This document shows positions 10,814-22,691 of a stretch of DNA of 64,000 nucleotides, piece by piece. Under the pieces are notes generated by a model. That model worked only from the letters and a program-made list of their open reading frames with translations, was not told where the DNA came from and ran no database searches. Positions within the stretch are counted from its first letter, which is position 1; every line of letters begins with the position of its first letter. The position numbers and the translations under genes were made by a program. Source of the DNA: Bullera alba. Taxonomy: Eukaryota > Basidiomycota > Tremellomycetes > Tremellales > Bulleraceae. Location: the NCBI GenBank assembly GCA_001600095.1, contig BCIX01000002.1, forward strand, positions 2,356,001 to 2,420,000, read 5' to 3'.

Positions 10814-12194
10814 TCAGGGCGTGATCACCTTGACTTCTGGCACAGGCGGAGGTTCGTCGATTATTGATTCGATCTCGGGCTCGGGACCAGTGGTATCCGC
10901 TGGCTCAGGGGTAAACCGTCTGCTGAGGGGATATCGACCGGGCATCTACTATATTAGCACAGCTTCGAAAATCCACACTCACTGTCAGCCAGGTTGACAG
11001 GCCTTCGTCGATGAGTTTCATTTTGCAATATTCCACCACCCCATCGCGACAGTCTGCACGGGTGAGCCTCTGCTTCTTCGAGATCAACTCACCTATGAGC
11101 GACTGCGCATCGGGTCCAACCACGCCTTTATCCGGGTCAAATTCGACATCCACATCGAATTGCTTTCCGAGCTCTGCAGCTGCGGCGACGCCTTCGTCGA
11201 AAGGTATCCTATGACACAATGTGACAACGAGGCCGAGTGTCGCCAATGCCAAGACGTTCGAGTGATGCAAGATGACCAAGGGGGTATAGTTGCTAAAGAC
11301 ATGAGCGCGGGTCCTTCGACGTCAGGATTGCACTCACATCTCGTTCAAGACGACGAACCCCAATTCCCTCACTATGCTATCTGCCAATTTGGCCTTTTGC
11401 TTGCCTTTCCCATTGACGTGACCATCGAGCTCTCCCTTGATTTGGGCCATTTGACTTGTCTCGCCTTGCACCGAGTCTCCATTGATGTATCCGTAATCCA
11501 AGCCTTTGATGCTTCGGCGCAGTATCGTCCACGGCTGCTTCACTCCGGTGTCAAAGCACAACGCTTCGAGTACGAGCTCCTCTGTAGCTAGGATTTCCTG
11601 CTCCCATCGATGGTATTCCGGAGATTGATCTGGAATTCTCTAGGAGATCAGCGAGCGTCCCTTTCCATGATACTCACGCTCTTGTTGTGTGAGTCAGGCT
11701 CCCATTGCACTGCGCGAGGTTCCCATAGGCTCAGACAAGAGTTCACAATGTACCTCAATTTGAGCGGCTCTTCCTCTACCTTGGACGACAAGAAGAGTAT
11801 GGTCGCGGCTATCAACTGTAATCAAAGTCAGTAGGGAAGCTGTGTAGCTCTTACCTTTTCTTTAAAGTCAATGAGTGACCGCCGCATGTAAAAGCGGTGG
11901 ACGAGGTTGCAAGCTATCGTGATAACTCCTCTACCAGAAATCGTCTCCAGGTCCGATACGCCGGCAGCATTGCGACTCCTGTTAGGTCACAAGTATGAGC
12001 AACGAAGCTGCATCTCACGTCGGGATTCCGACTGACAGTCCAGATTTCATGGCTAGCTCGATGATATGGCTGATAGCCAGCTTCCGCCTGTTGAGTTCAT
12101 CTTCCAGTGCGATTCCAGCCTGCCGCGATGGTGTGTGGTCTAGAGATGACTTTTCGAACAGCCATTGCTGCTCCACTGGGGAGACGTAGCGCAT
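10814..12194 (-). CDS. Cyclin K/T/L-like transcriptional cyclin
   Basis: Regulatory partner of a transcription-type CDK (CDK9/CDK12 or Ctk/Bur class), acting in the nucleus on RNA polymerase II elongation. The ATG at 12194 gives MRYVSPVEQQWLFEKSSLDH, with the family's WLF-x-TPS-x-x-G start of the cyclin box, then ELNRRKLAISHIIELAMKSG. The following exons carry ETISGRGVITIACNLVHRFY and MRRSLIDFKEK, then LFLSSKVEEEPLKLRYIVNS, the diagnostic KVEE of the second helix bundle. The second cyclin fold includes ALCFDTGVKQPW and ends at TGA 10814 after a Pro/Glu-rich tail (PEVKVITP). Which of cyclin K, T, L or Ctk2 it represents is not settled by eye. Confidence 0.8.
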
Positions 12195-12453
12195 CTCCAG
12201 TGTGCTGTAGGAGAGAACCTTGTGTCTGATCGGTAGGTCGCTGCGAGGTCAAGCACTACTGACCGCGGAGAGAGAGACAGCAGCATCTGGAAAGACCAGA
12301 CAGACACAGTCAATCGCATCAACAGCAACGGTTCCGTTGGAAGGGAGGTCGGGCGAGCGGAATCAAATCTATCACTGTCCGAAAAGTCAGTCGCTGGCCG
12401 CTGGTTGTCTGCAGTGAGCCATCTCTTCGACTCGACCTCTGACCACGTCGTGA

Positions 12454-15030
12454 ATGAGCCTCAAAACGCTTGTACCTAGACTGCAGGCATTCAACAGATC
12501 TTTCAGCTCGACTAGAAATTATCTCGCAAATCCGTGGTCGAAACATACAACAGTCAAAATGTCGGCCGCAGCTTCCACCGACTCTCCCAACGCTTTCACC
12601 CAGCCCATCAACAAAACCGCCCATGAGTTCGACAAGGGCGCTCTAGATGCCACTCTGTCCAGGAGATTCTTCTATGCCCCAGCTTTTGAGATCTACGGTG
12701 GTGGGTCTGCATGCGTTATTCCCATACGTGGTCCTCACTTACCACGCCATAGGTGTCGCTGGTCTGTATGACTACGGACCACCAGGTTCCGCCCTGCAGG
12801 CCAACATTCTGGATGCGTGGAGAAAGCACTACATCATCGAGGAGGATATGCTAGAGCTGGACACCACGATTATGACCCTATCCGAGGTCCTGAAGACGTC
12901 TGGCCATGTGGACAAGTGAGGCACTTGCGCAAAGGGGAGTGAATGCGGGACTGACATACCGCATCAGATTCGCCGACTGGATGGTCAAAGACGTCCAGAC
13001 CGGAGAGATCTTCCGTGCGGACCATCTCGTTGAGGCTGTGATCGAAGCTCGACTCAAAGGAGACAAAGAGGCCCGAGGTGTTAAGGAAGAGCCCGTTGTT
13101 GAGGAGGACGACAAGAAAAAGAAGAAGAAGAAGGCCGTCAAGAGTGTCGCCCTCAAGCTGGAGGATAGCGTCGTGGCCGAATACGAGAGTCTGCTGGCAC
13201 AGGTGAGCCACATACTCGGTGACCTAGCTGATTCCAGATTGACAACTACACCGGACCTCAACTCGGCGAGCTAGTCAGAAAACACAACATCAGGAACCCA
13301 ATTACCGGAAACGAGCTCACCGAGCCCGTCGAGTTCAACTTGATGTTCGAGAGCAACATTGGTCCCACCGGCCAGATCAAAGGGTAGGTGTAGACGCGCT
13401 CGCCAGCGCTGACCTCAGCTACCTGCGACCTGAGACTGCTCAAGGCCACTTTGTCAATTTTGCCCGATTGCTAGAGTTCAACAACGGCCGAGTGCCCTTC
13501 GCCTCGGCGCAGATTGGTAAATCCTTCCGAAACGAGATCGCACCAAGACAGGGTCTCCTACGAGTCAGGTGAGCCATCGGGTTTTGGACTGGTCTGATCA
13601 ACCTAGAGAATTCACCATGGCCGAGATCGAGCACTATGTCGACCCATTGGACAAGCGACACGCCCGATTCAGCGAAGTCCGGGATGTCAAACTCACCCTT
13701 CTGCCCAAAGACGTTCAGAGTGATGGTCGAACCGACCTCACTTCGATGACTGTTGGCGATGCTGTCGACCAGAAGATCATTGACAACGAGACTCTCGGCT
13801 ACTTCCTTGCCAGAACTCAGCTGTTCCTCACGAAAATCGGTATCGACCCAACCCGTCTCAGATGCCGACAACACATGGCCAACGAGATGGCGCATTACGC
13901 TGCTGTAGGTCAAAACCATGGCTTCATCAGCTGACGCTCAGGACTGCTGGGACTTTGAGATCCAGTCCTCGTACGGATGGATCGAGTGTGTTGGATGTGC
14001 CGACCGATCTGCATACGACTTGACTGTCCACTCTGTCAAGACGAAGCAGCCATTGCGGGTTCAGCAGAGACTCGACCAGCCCATCACCGTGGAGAAACTC
14101 GAGTGCACCTTCGACGCCAAGAACTTTGGTATCAAGTTCAAGAAAGACGCCACGGTCATCAAAGAGACCATCCTCGGTCTGGAGAAGGACAAGCTGCAGT
14201 GCATCAAGGACGAGCTCGAGAAGAACGGGTGAGTCAGCTCTTTTCGAATTTGGCTGATCGGTACAGCTCTTCGACTGTCAAGTGCACCGATGGCAAATCG
14301 TACGATGTGACCGCCGACCTGCTCAAGATTGAGCCAAAGACCGTCACGGAGCACAGTAGGTCTGTTCCAACGGCGTCGCTGACTTCGCAGTGCGGGAATT
14401 CACGCCAAACGTCATCGAGCCATCGTTCGGTATCGGTCGAATCCTCTACTCGCTGCTTGAACACTCGTACTGGGCTCGAGAGCAGGACAAGGCCAGAATC
14501 GTGAGTGCCAGAGTCTTGTCGGTGTCTGATAAATACAGGTTCTCTCGTTGCCTCCCATCGTTGCTCCAATCAAGTGTCTCATCGTTACTATTAGCCAGGA
14601 TCCCGAGTTGAGAAATCTCATCTTCGACATCTGTGAGTCAAACTGTACACTTGTAATCTTTGCTCGATATCTGACACGCTTAGCCCGTCGACTGAGAGCT
14701 CGTGGTGTTGCGAGCAGAGTGGACGACAGTGGTGCGTCGATTGGCAAGAAGTACGCCCGAAACGACGAGCTGGGTACTCCTTTCGGCTGCACGGTCGACT
14801 TTGCTTGTGAGTTGCATCTGGAACGGGCAAACCCATTTATACATACTGACCCTGTCTTAGCCATCAAGAACGGTACGATAACTCTGCGAGAGCGAGATTC
14901 GACGGCCCAGTTGATCGGATCGATCGAGGACGTCATCGAGACCGTTGAGCATCTGGTCAAGGGCACGATAAACTGGCAAGACGCCAGCAGCAAGCTGGAA
15001 GAGTACAATGGTGTCCAGGACGTAGAGTAA
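12454..15030 (+). CDS. GRS1: Glycyl-tRNA synthetase, dual mitochondrial/cytosolic
   Basis: Class II synthetase charging tRNA-Gly. The core contains [19 protein letters not shown] and [15 protein letters not shown] of the eukaryotic GlyRS N-domain. It also contains a Lys-rich insertion (about 13100-13140), the motif 2 region [18 protein letters not shown] split by a 38-nt intron, [19 protein letters not shown] of motif 3, and an anticodon-binding domain ending VQDVE at TAA 15030. Two in-frame starts exist. The ATG at 12454 adds 35 residues rich in Arg/Ser with no acidic residue ([10 protein letters not shown]), a typical matrix presequence. The ATG at 12559 ([11 protein letters not shown]) starts the cytosolic form. 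The first has T at -3, the second A at -3, which would allow leaky scanning. About ten introns. Confidence 0.95.
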
Positions 15031-15046
15031 CGGTGCGGATGCATGC

Positions 15047-16505
15047 TCATGATAGACTGGCACCGACAAACGAGACAGTCTTGCAAACGCCATCCTTGGT
15101 TCTAATTTTGTGAATGGATTTTGTCTCGGGGTCGATCCAAGCTGCCTCGAGCGTATCTAGGGAGGTGAATCCAGGCTGGATAGTCTCGAACACCTTCTTC
15201 TTTGGGTTGAGCTGAGCCTCGGGCTGGGCATCTACGAGACGTTAGCCGAGACAGGCTTCGCATGGTGGCGGTCACTCACTCTCGTACCTCTCTCCCTCAA
15301 AGTAGATCCTCTCTCCGGGCTGGGAGCCAGCTGGTGGCAGGACAAATTCGATACCGGCGTCCTTGCCGTCTTTTGACGACGCACAGAGCAGCATGGCGTA
15401 CGATTTGACACCTCGCATGGTGACGGGTTTGAGATTGCACTAAGTATTCAGCACATGTACACGAGGCCGGCACTCACGATGACGATGATGGTGGCATCCT
15501 TGATCTGGTCCTCGGTCATGTATTTAACCAAACCGGAGCATACCGTCCTAGGCTCCGCTTCTCCAACATCGATAGACTCGACGTAGAGCGACTCGGCGTC
15601 CGGGTGCTTCTTAACTTATGATCTTAGCCCTATCCGTTGACATTTGAACTCACCATCAAGCACTTTACCGACTCGCATGTCAATCATGCTCGGTAATGGA
15701 CCTGTTGGCTCAGCTTTAGCTGGCGCAGGGGCCTTTGCTGGTTTCTCCTTCTTCTCCTTCTTCTTTCCGCCCTCCTTGACCTCCGCAGCTGGAGACGATC
15801 CCACGACGGCCTCCTTGACCGACTCCAGAGCGCCAGTCACAGCAGCCGCCGCGGCAGAGGCGGTGGCAGTCACGCTGGCAACGATGCCTTCCGGTTGAGC
15901 TTCGGCAGCAGCAGCGGCAGCTTTGGGCTTCTTTTCCTTCTTGACAGGAGCGATGACCTGTCTCGGTGGAGCGGGCAAAGATGAGACATCGACGTCGAGA
16001 GGTGGGAAAGAGTTCGGGAGGGATTTCTGGGCCGACTGAACTGGATCTAGTGATTGCACCTGGAGGAAGTATCTGAGAACGGCGGGCTGAGATGGGTGTT
16101 GCGAGGCGGATGCGCTAGCCTGTCCAAGGTAGTCACAGTGAGCTGCTACCACAGACGACTGTCTTCACTCACCACTGAGGGGTGGAGATGGCAGTAGAGC
16201 GCAACGTCGGCACTGCTGGGAGCGTTGGCACGAAGGTATGTCAAAGGGGTCAGCTTGTCGTTCAAAGCCTGTAAAGGTATCAGCCATAACTCTCCGGTAG
16301 GCTTTCCCACCTTGAGGTCCTTGGCATATCCCTCGACCTCTCCGTCGAGCTTGGAGATGGCCGCCTTGTCCTTGTCGCTGGAGCCTGCGAGCGAGGGCTG
16401 AGCATTGACTGCCGCGGCCACAAATTCCGAGATGGACGACATGTTGCGGTAGGTGATGTGTCTGAAACGGGGCTGTATGGATTGTCTGGTGAGATTGAGA
16501 AGCAT
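15047..16505 (-). CDS. Arc1/AIMP1-like tRNA-binding synthetase cofactor
   Basis: Three-part protein. The N-terminal GST-like region ([35 protein letters not shown]) is like that which docks synthetases in yeast Arc1. A linker rich in Lys/Ala/Pro runs through about 15700-15950. The C-terminal OB-fold of the EMAPII type carries [13 protein letters not shown], a stretch around [10 protein letters not shown], and [38 protein letters not shown], ending FVGASLS at TGA 15047. Known family members bind tRNA and enhance MetRS/GluRS. The ATG at 16505 adds about 21 residues ([20 protein letters not shown]) that look like a mitochondrial presequence. The ATG at 16442 (MSSISEF) has a stronger context (A at -3) and is probably the main cytosolic start. 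It lies tail to tail with GRS1, 16 bp apart. Confidence 0.88.
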
Positions 16506-16776
16506 ATACCGGCGTCAGAGCCGAGTTGTTGATCCTTGTGATGCGCTGAGGTCCTCTGATAAAGGTATAGTCAGTGGTATGAAGCTGTTTGAGGTGGGAA
16601 GGAGGTCGGAGCTCTGAGCTAGGATTGACTTTTGGTGAGATTCCCTTACGTGGCATTTTCTCCCACCCTGGTGTCACTCTGTCCGCTGAAAGGATCTTTC
16701 TTTTTCAACCTGTGGTCGATGATGGCTATACGACAACGCATCATCTGTTGAATCTTCGACACGACTGCTAGCCAAA
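16506..16776. promoter_or_regulatory. Shared divergent promoter, Arc1-like / SUP35
   Basis: The 271-bp gap between two divergent translation genes must carry both promoters. No TATA box or known motif stands out. Confidence 0.55.
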
Positions 16777-19380
16777 ATGTCAGGACCACCACCACCAGGA
16801 GGGTTCAACCCAGGAGCTTTCGAGTTCCGACCGGGACAAGCTCCATTCGTGCCCAGAGGTGGCCAACAGCAAAGCCAGCATCAAGGCCAGCAGGGCGCGC
16901 CACAGGACCAGTATGGGATGTACGCCCAACAAGGAGGATACTACGGCAACCAAGGCGGCGGATACCCACAATACGGCGCCGGAGGCTACGGACAACAACA
17001 GCCATACGGATCATATGGACAGCAGCCTCAGCAACAGGCCTATGTGCCACCAGGCGCTCGAGCGTATCAACCCCCTCAGCGAAACGTCCAGGGATTCCAA
17101 CCTCCAAGCTTTGGCTCGGGGAGCACGGACAAACCACTCCGGACGCTCGGCTCTGAGCCTCCTGCCCCAGCACCAACGAGGACACTTGGATCGTCGGGCG
17201 GTGCACCTGTTTCGTTGAGCATCGGCGGCGGCGGTGCCAAAGCCGCTCCTTCGTTGAGCATTGGAGGAGCACCCAAAGCCGCTCCATCGCTCAGTATCGG
17301 AGGAGGAGCTCCCAAAGCCGCTCCATCGCTGAGCATTGGAGGAGCCGCCAAAGCTGCTCCTTCGTTGAGCATCGGTTCCGCGAAGAAGGAGGAGAAGAAG
17401 GACGAGGCGCCAAAGGAGAAGAAAGACGATGTCCCAGCACCAAAAGCGGCACCCGCACCAAAAGAAGAGTCGGCCCCAACACCTGCACCCGCTGCCGCCC
17501 CCGCTCTCAAAGCCGAAGCTCCAGCACCTGCGCCCAAAGCCGCTCTGCCAGACACTGATGCATCGGCCAAGGTGATCAAGTCGACGGGCAACTCGACACC
17601 AAATTTCTCGAAAGTGTCTGCCAAGAACGACGCCGAAGCGGTGTACAGGGAACAGGCGGCCGCCGGTGCCGAGGCTTTGAAAGACCTGTACGGAGACGAC
17701 GCGACCGACGCCAACGTCAAATCCCATCTGAACATCATCTTCACCGGTCACGTCGACGCGGGCAAATCCACCATGGGTGGTCAATTGCTATTCCTGACCG
17801 GAGCAGTGGACAAGAGGACGATGGAGAAGTACGAGCAAGAGGCAAAGGCGGCAGGCAGGGAGACTTGGTACCTGTCCTGGGCCCTGGATTCGGGCAAAGA
17901 GGAGCGTGCAAAGGGCAAGACTGTCGAGGTTGGAAGGGCGTACTTCGAGAGCGAGAAGAGACGATACACCATTCTCGATGCTCCAGGACACAAGACATAT
18001 GTCCCAAGCATGATTTCCGGTGCGGCTCAGGCGGATATTGCGATGCTGGTGAGCTGAAGCAAACCCCGATTGGTGTTGAAATCAGCTGATCATATCCTAG
18101 GTCATCTCTGCGAGGAAGGGCGAGTTCGAGACTGGTTTCGAGAGGGAAGGACAGACCAGAGAGCACGCCGTTCTGATCAAGAACAACGGTATCAACAAGC
18201 TCGTCGTCGTCGTGAACAAGATGGACGACCAAACGGTCCAGTGGGACGAAGGGAGGTATACCGAGATCCAAACGAAGATCACCCCTTTCCTCAAGTCTGT
18301 CGGCTTCAACCCCAAGACTGATCTCACGTTCATCCCCGTGTCCGCTCAGATGGGTCAGAACATGAAGGACCCTATCGGCAAGAAGATCGCTCCGTGGTAC
18401 AGGTGAGTCAGAGCTCCAAAGCTTCAGCTAACCCTATATCAGCGGCCCGTCCCTCCTTGGCTTCCTTGACGACGTGCCTATCATGGACCGGGACAACAAC
18501 GCGCCATTCATGTTGCCCGTTTCGGAGAAGTACAATGAGCTGGGAACGATGGTCATGGGCAAGATCGAGTCTGGCCGAGTCAAGAAAGGCGACACCCTGC
18601 TGGTCATGCCAAACAGAGTGAGTTGAGAAGCTGTGGTTCTTCCTGACAGTTCCGCAGAGTACTGTCGAAGTCGCCGGTATCTTCACCGAATCGGCAGAAG
18701 AGATTGACCACGCATTCAGCGGTGACAACATTCGACTCCGGTTGCGAGGCATCAACGACGATGACGTTCAGCCCGGTTTCGTCATCACCTCGCCGCAGAA
18801 GCCGATCAAGACGACGACCAAGTTCAAGGCGGACTTGAGTATCATCGAGACGAAGAACATCATTTGCGGTGGTTACAGTTGTGTCCTGCATGTGTAAGTG
18901 TGGTCTCAGCATAAGCCAGCCCCGATCGCCGTCACTGACGACGTTTCAGGCATACACTGGCCGAGGAAGTGACGATTTCGGTAAGTCCCGCGATCATGTG
19001 CAGTAGCCCTTGCTGACCTTCCCAGGCCCTTCTCCACTACTACGAGGCGAGTACAACCTGGCAGCTCCGGTAATATAGCTAACCTCTCCACAGAAAAAGA
19101 CAAAAAAGAAGTCCAAGCGACCACCTCAGTTCGCAAAGGTCGGTATGCTGGTCTCTGCCCTGATCGAGACTAGCGCTCCGATCTGTATCGAGAAATGGGA
19201 GGACTACAAGATGTTGGGTCGATTCACGCTCCGAGATGAGGGTGAGATAGGTCTTCAACCCAGATGACTTGAACTGATTGGTCTCCAGGTAAAACCGTTG
19301 CCATTGGCAAAGTCACGAAACTGCTCGCTGCGGAAGACATGCCGGACGTTGGATCGCTCAACGTCAACGCTACGGCTTAA
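16777..19380 (+). CDS. SUP35: Translation termination factor eRF3
   Basis: GTPase partner of eRF1 in stop-codon release. The ATG at 16777 (CCAAAATG context) opens a Gln/Gly/Tyr-rich N domain (residues about 27-85: GQQQSQHQGQQGAPQ, GGYYGNQGGGYPQYG), prion-like in composition. Residues about 144-205 contain five copies of SLSIGG spaced by (A/P)KAAP. A Lys/Glu then Ala/Pro-rich M domain follows. The GTPase starts at about residue 324 with G1 GHVDAGKST, G3 DAPGH, and after an intron G4 VVVVNKMDD. EF-Tu-like domains 2 and 3 end TVAIGKVTKLL..LNVNATA at TAA 19380. Introns lie within the GTPase and C-domain only; the whole N/M region is one exon. Confidence 0.96.
17203..17390 (+). repeat. In-frame tandem repeat in eRF3 N/M region
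   Basis: Five near-identical units of about 36-39 nt encode SLSIGG-(G)APKAAP. Units differ in the number of Gly codons and in A/P, consistent with slippage or unequal exchange. They sit in the position occupied by the oligopeptide repeats of yeast Sup35 but have unrelated sequence. Confidence 0.85.
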
Positions 19381-19765
19381 ACGATGTTCAGGCAGAACTT
19401 GACGTCTGTCCCGTAGATCTCCTGCATAGTCAATCATGATGACATCGCGTTCAATCACATGTCTTCGTGTGATACAAAATGCCAGGTTGCACGGATGCAG
19501 TATTGGTGCATCGTACATGCATGAGCGATCTGTCTAGATGACGAAGCCCTCGGTGTCGGTGTTTGTCGGTTTGGCTGTCCCGACATGCCATTACACTTGA
19601 GAGACATGCGCACCATTTGCGGTGTGTCGATGGCGGCGATGAGCTGACTGGACTGACTCTACCCAGCTGTTGGTGTATAGGCGGTTGAACCGGGCTCAAG
19701 TCCCATGATTGGCGTTGTCTGATGAAGTAGCTTTCCACATGGATGTTCTTCTGATACCACGGTCC
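19381..19765. other. 3' spacer between SUP35 and HSK3
   Basis: Convergent gene ends. Nothing beyond 3' untranslated sequence is seen. Confidence 0.5.
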
Positions 19766-20066
19766 TCAAACATTCTTCTCCGCCTGCTCCTGAGCTAGAG
19801 CGTCTCTCCTCGCCAGATCCGCCAGCTCCAGATGTACACCTCTCGAAGTAGCCATGAACCTAATTCACGCGTCAGGAAGACATCCATGATGTTATAAGGA
19901 CTCAGACTCACTGCGCTGCGTGATACGTCCCCAGCTTCTGCATCGATTCCAGCCTGTGAGCCAACTGGTCGAACTGGACTTCAGAGTCGTGGAGGTTGGT
20001 CTGCAGTTGCCTCAGCCGCGAAGCGAGAGCGTGGTAGTGGCGAGTCTTTACTGAAGTGGCCGACAT
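19766..20066 (-). CDS. HSK3: DASH complex subunit Hsk3
   Basis: Small kinetochore protein of the ten-subunit DASH/Dam1 ring that couples kinetochores to microtubules in fungi. Two exons: the first (from 20066) encodes VKTRHYHALASRLRQLQTNL and ESMQKLGTYHAAQ, matching the Hsk3 pattern of RxYxxLAxxLxxLQxNL followed by a KLG motif. The second, after an intron of about 51 nt, encodes FMATSRGVHLELADL and ends EQAEKNV at TGA 19766. Total is about 82 residues, typical of the family, and strongly helical. It is divergent from the cytochrome c haem lyase gene with 309 bp between starts. Confidence 0.8.
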
Positions 20067-20375
20067 GTTGACTGAGTTGGGTGGTTGTCTGTGGTGGTAG
20101 TCGAGCAGCAAAGCGGAGTGAATGTTGACGAGTTTGTTGCGTCTTTGGTCGCGCCAACTCGCGTCCGAACGTGGTCCAGTCCCGACAGTTCCGTCGGAAA
20201 GGAAGCGTTGATTTGCCACCCATTCTCCGGCTGGTTCCGTCATTGCGGCTGTCTGCAAAAGTTGAAAAGTCGGTCGAATCAAGACACTCTAATAACACCT
20301 TGATCAACCATCGACGATCTAAACCTGGACATCACTCACTGCTGACCACCAAGTTCCTCACTATCACTACCCACG
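20067..20375. promoter_or_regulatory. Divergent promoter, HSK3 / haem lyase
   Basis: A 309-bp region that must serve both genes. No recognised motif. Confidence 0.45.
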
Positions 20376-21383
20376 ATGCGTTGGAATATCGGATTCACCT
20401 CAACTGCAGTGTTGACACCAGAAAACAGCGATCTGCCACCCGCTCATCCCGCGATCCCAGCCACAGCGACAAACGCAGCCGCATCGTCCAGTCGACCGCC
20501 ACCACAATGCCCGATGCACCAAGCCGACCAATCGACATTGAAAGCCGCTACAAAGTCTATGAGCGGCGCTGCCAAGTGTCCCGTACAGCATGACACCATC
20601 GACTCGCTGAACCCACTCAACTCGATACCCAAGAACCTCTCGGTGACGAGGGCGCCGGGCCAGGTGATGGACCTATCGACGGAGAGGACAGCTTCGACGA
20701 TACCCCGACCCAAAGCCCCCGATGATGATCCATACCCGTCCTCGGAGCACAATGGCCGGACAGTATGGGACTACCCTTCCCCGCAACAGTTCTACAATGC
20801 TTTGGTCAGGAAAGGATGGGAGACACCTGAGGAGAGTATCGACATGGTAGTGGACATCCATAACTTCATCAATGAGCAGGCGTGGCAGGAGGTCATGAAG
20901 TGGGAGAGCAGACTGCCGAAGTAAGCTACCCTCCTGTGCCCCCACATGTGCGTTGAGCTGACACCTGATCTCAGCGGTGAAATGGCGCAATTGGCCAAGT
21001 TCCAAGGGAGACCAGGAGAGCTGTCGCCGAAAGCCAGGTTGCATCTGTGGGCAGGAAAGCTCTTCCCATCGAAGTTCAAGTGAGTATCATGTCTCTTCCT
21101 CCGTCTCTCATACTGAATCGGTCTTAGCACCACGCCGCCATTTGATCGCCACGACTGGATTGTCACACGGCCACTCAGCCAGCCAGAGGGATCCGAGCCA
21201 GCCTCAGGTCCACGGCCCGAGGTGTCCACGCGTTATGTGATCGATTACTACTCTGCGCCCGAGGACGAAGAGGGCAACCCTGTCTTTGTGCTCGATGTCA
21301 GACCCGCTCTGGACAGCTTAGAGAGTATCAACCTTCGACTCAAGGTCGGATTGGAGGAGTGGCTCAAGGGGCAGAAGGAGTAG
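20376..21383 (+). CDS. CYC3: Holocytochrome c synthase (cytochrome c haem lyase)
   Basis: Attaches haem covalently to apocytochrome c in the mitochondrial intermembrane space. Two Cys-Pro haem regulatory motifs are present (PPPQCPMHQ and GAAKCPVQH), then [31 protein letters not shown] and [18 protein letters not shown], whose His corresponds to the axial haem ligand region of the human enzyme. [50 protein letters not shown] and [15 protein letters not shown] follow, ending KGQKE at TAG 21381. Two short introns (near 20923 and 21080). It could be the c1-specific paralogue Cyt2, but basidiomycetes often have one enzyme. Confidence 0.92.
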
Positions 21384-22691
21384 GACACACGGAGGACTTT
21401 CAGGGAGGGTACATGGAGACTCATGACGATCCCACTCATGCATGAATCTCACCAAAACGAGGTACGATTGAATGGGGCTCAATCGATCAGCAGCGAAGTC
21501 ACCGTCAGTGCTCGAAGACGCTTTCATCCGCTGCTGGTGGAAGTGGATTTGCCCCCATCCTTGGAATTGCCCGTCTCGGGGCTATGGGGCTTCCCATCTG
21601 TAGCCAAGGACCAGGTCTGAGGGCTGGATACTGACATGCGTCAGTGTCTGACTAATCACTGTAAGTGCCTACTATTGGTTTGAGTGGTAGACGCAGAGAT
21701 GGTCGGTGTCTTGGGACCACTGGACGCAGTGCTGGTTGAGGCGCTGCTTTGCGAAGTCTTCTGATCGTCTTCAGGCATGGTGATGGTTGTGTCAGATCGC
21801 AGTGATAGGCTTAAGAGTGCTGTTGGGGAAACGGGATGAGCTGGACGACGATCTAGTCATCTCAAGGTATAGTCAGCGAGGGGGTGACCACCTTTGTCGA
21901 TACCAGAAGGCCGGATGACGATAAGACGATATCTAATAGCGATAGCACCTCGCATCGAAGGCCTTGGTCTTCTATCTATGGGTAAAGCACTCGGAGACGA
22001 CACCAAGGGAGTATCAGCCGACTGGACATGGTATAATGCATGATGCATCTACCCACGCGACACGCCTGTCCCACGTCATGCATTCACGAATCATCACGAT
22101 CCACGTCTTCCCACCCACGGTGACTACCCCCGGCCACCCGGGTATACGTAGCCACGTGGCTGGTCCCACGGTGAGCATGTGGACCCCCGCATTCCCCAAC
22201 TGCAGCCATTTGCCAGATTTGGCGGGGAAAACAAATCTGCAGACGTCGCCAGTCCACCTCTACACTCTGCACCCTGCTCTTTGACTTGCACTCGCACGAC
22301 CAACTCCTCTCGGCCTACACATCAGTCTTGGAACAGCAGCCCAGCCCATCAGTAACCAGATAGCATCAAGACAGTCGAAGGAAATTGCCGGTTCACCGAT
22401 TTGGCTTTCGACCAGAAGATCAAGAGCTAGTGAGGGTTTCATAATTGGATCTTGCGTGGGGCACAGCGGAGACGTCAAGGACTCTTCATATAGGTAGTCA
22501 CCACCTGTAAGTCGAGCTCAAGTCGATCAATGCTCAGCAGGATCATCACTGACATTGACTCTCCTTTGACAGTCCAAGCGTAGATCCCAAAACGGCAAAT
22601 CTCACCACCTTCAAACTCTCTACAACCTCACCCTTCGCTCGTCACCGACTTCTTTCTACCACAACACTTTCCTCACCCCACAACGACTCTA
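21384..22691. other. Intergenic, 1.3 kb
   Basis: No supportable gene. It holds ATGCATGATGCAT at 22036-22048, the same 13-mer as at 25476-25488, and polypurine/polypyrimidine stretches near the 22692 gene that suggest its promoter and an untranslated leader. Confidence 0.45.

Noticed and set aside
17011..17784. Two long minus-strand ORFs opposite eRF3
   Set aside because: Mirror of the repetitive Gly/Ala/Pro codons of the N/M region. Low-complexity and no homology.
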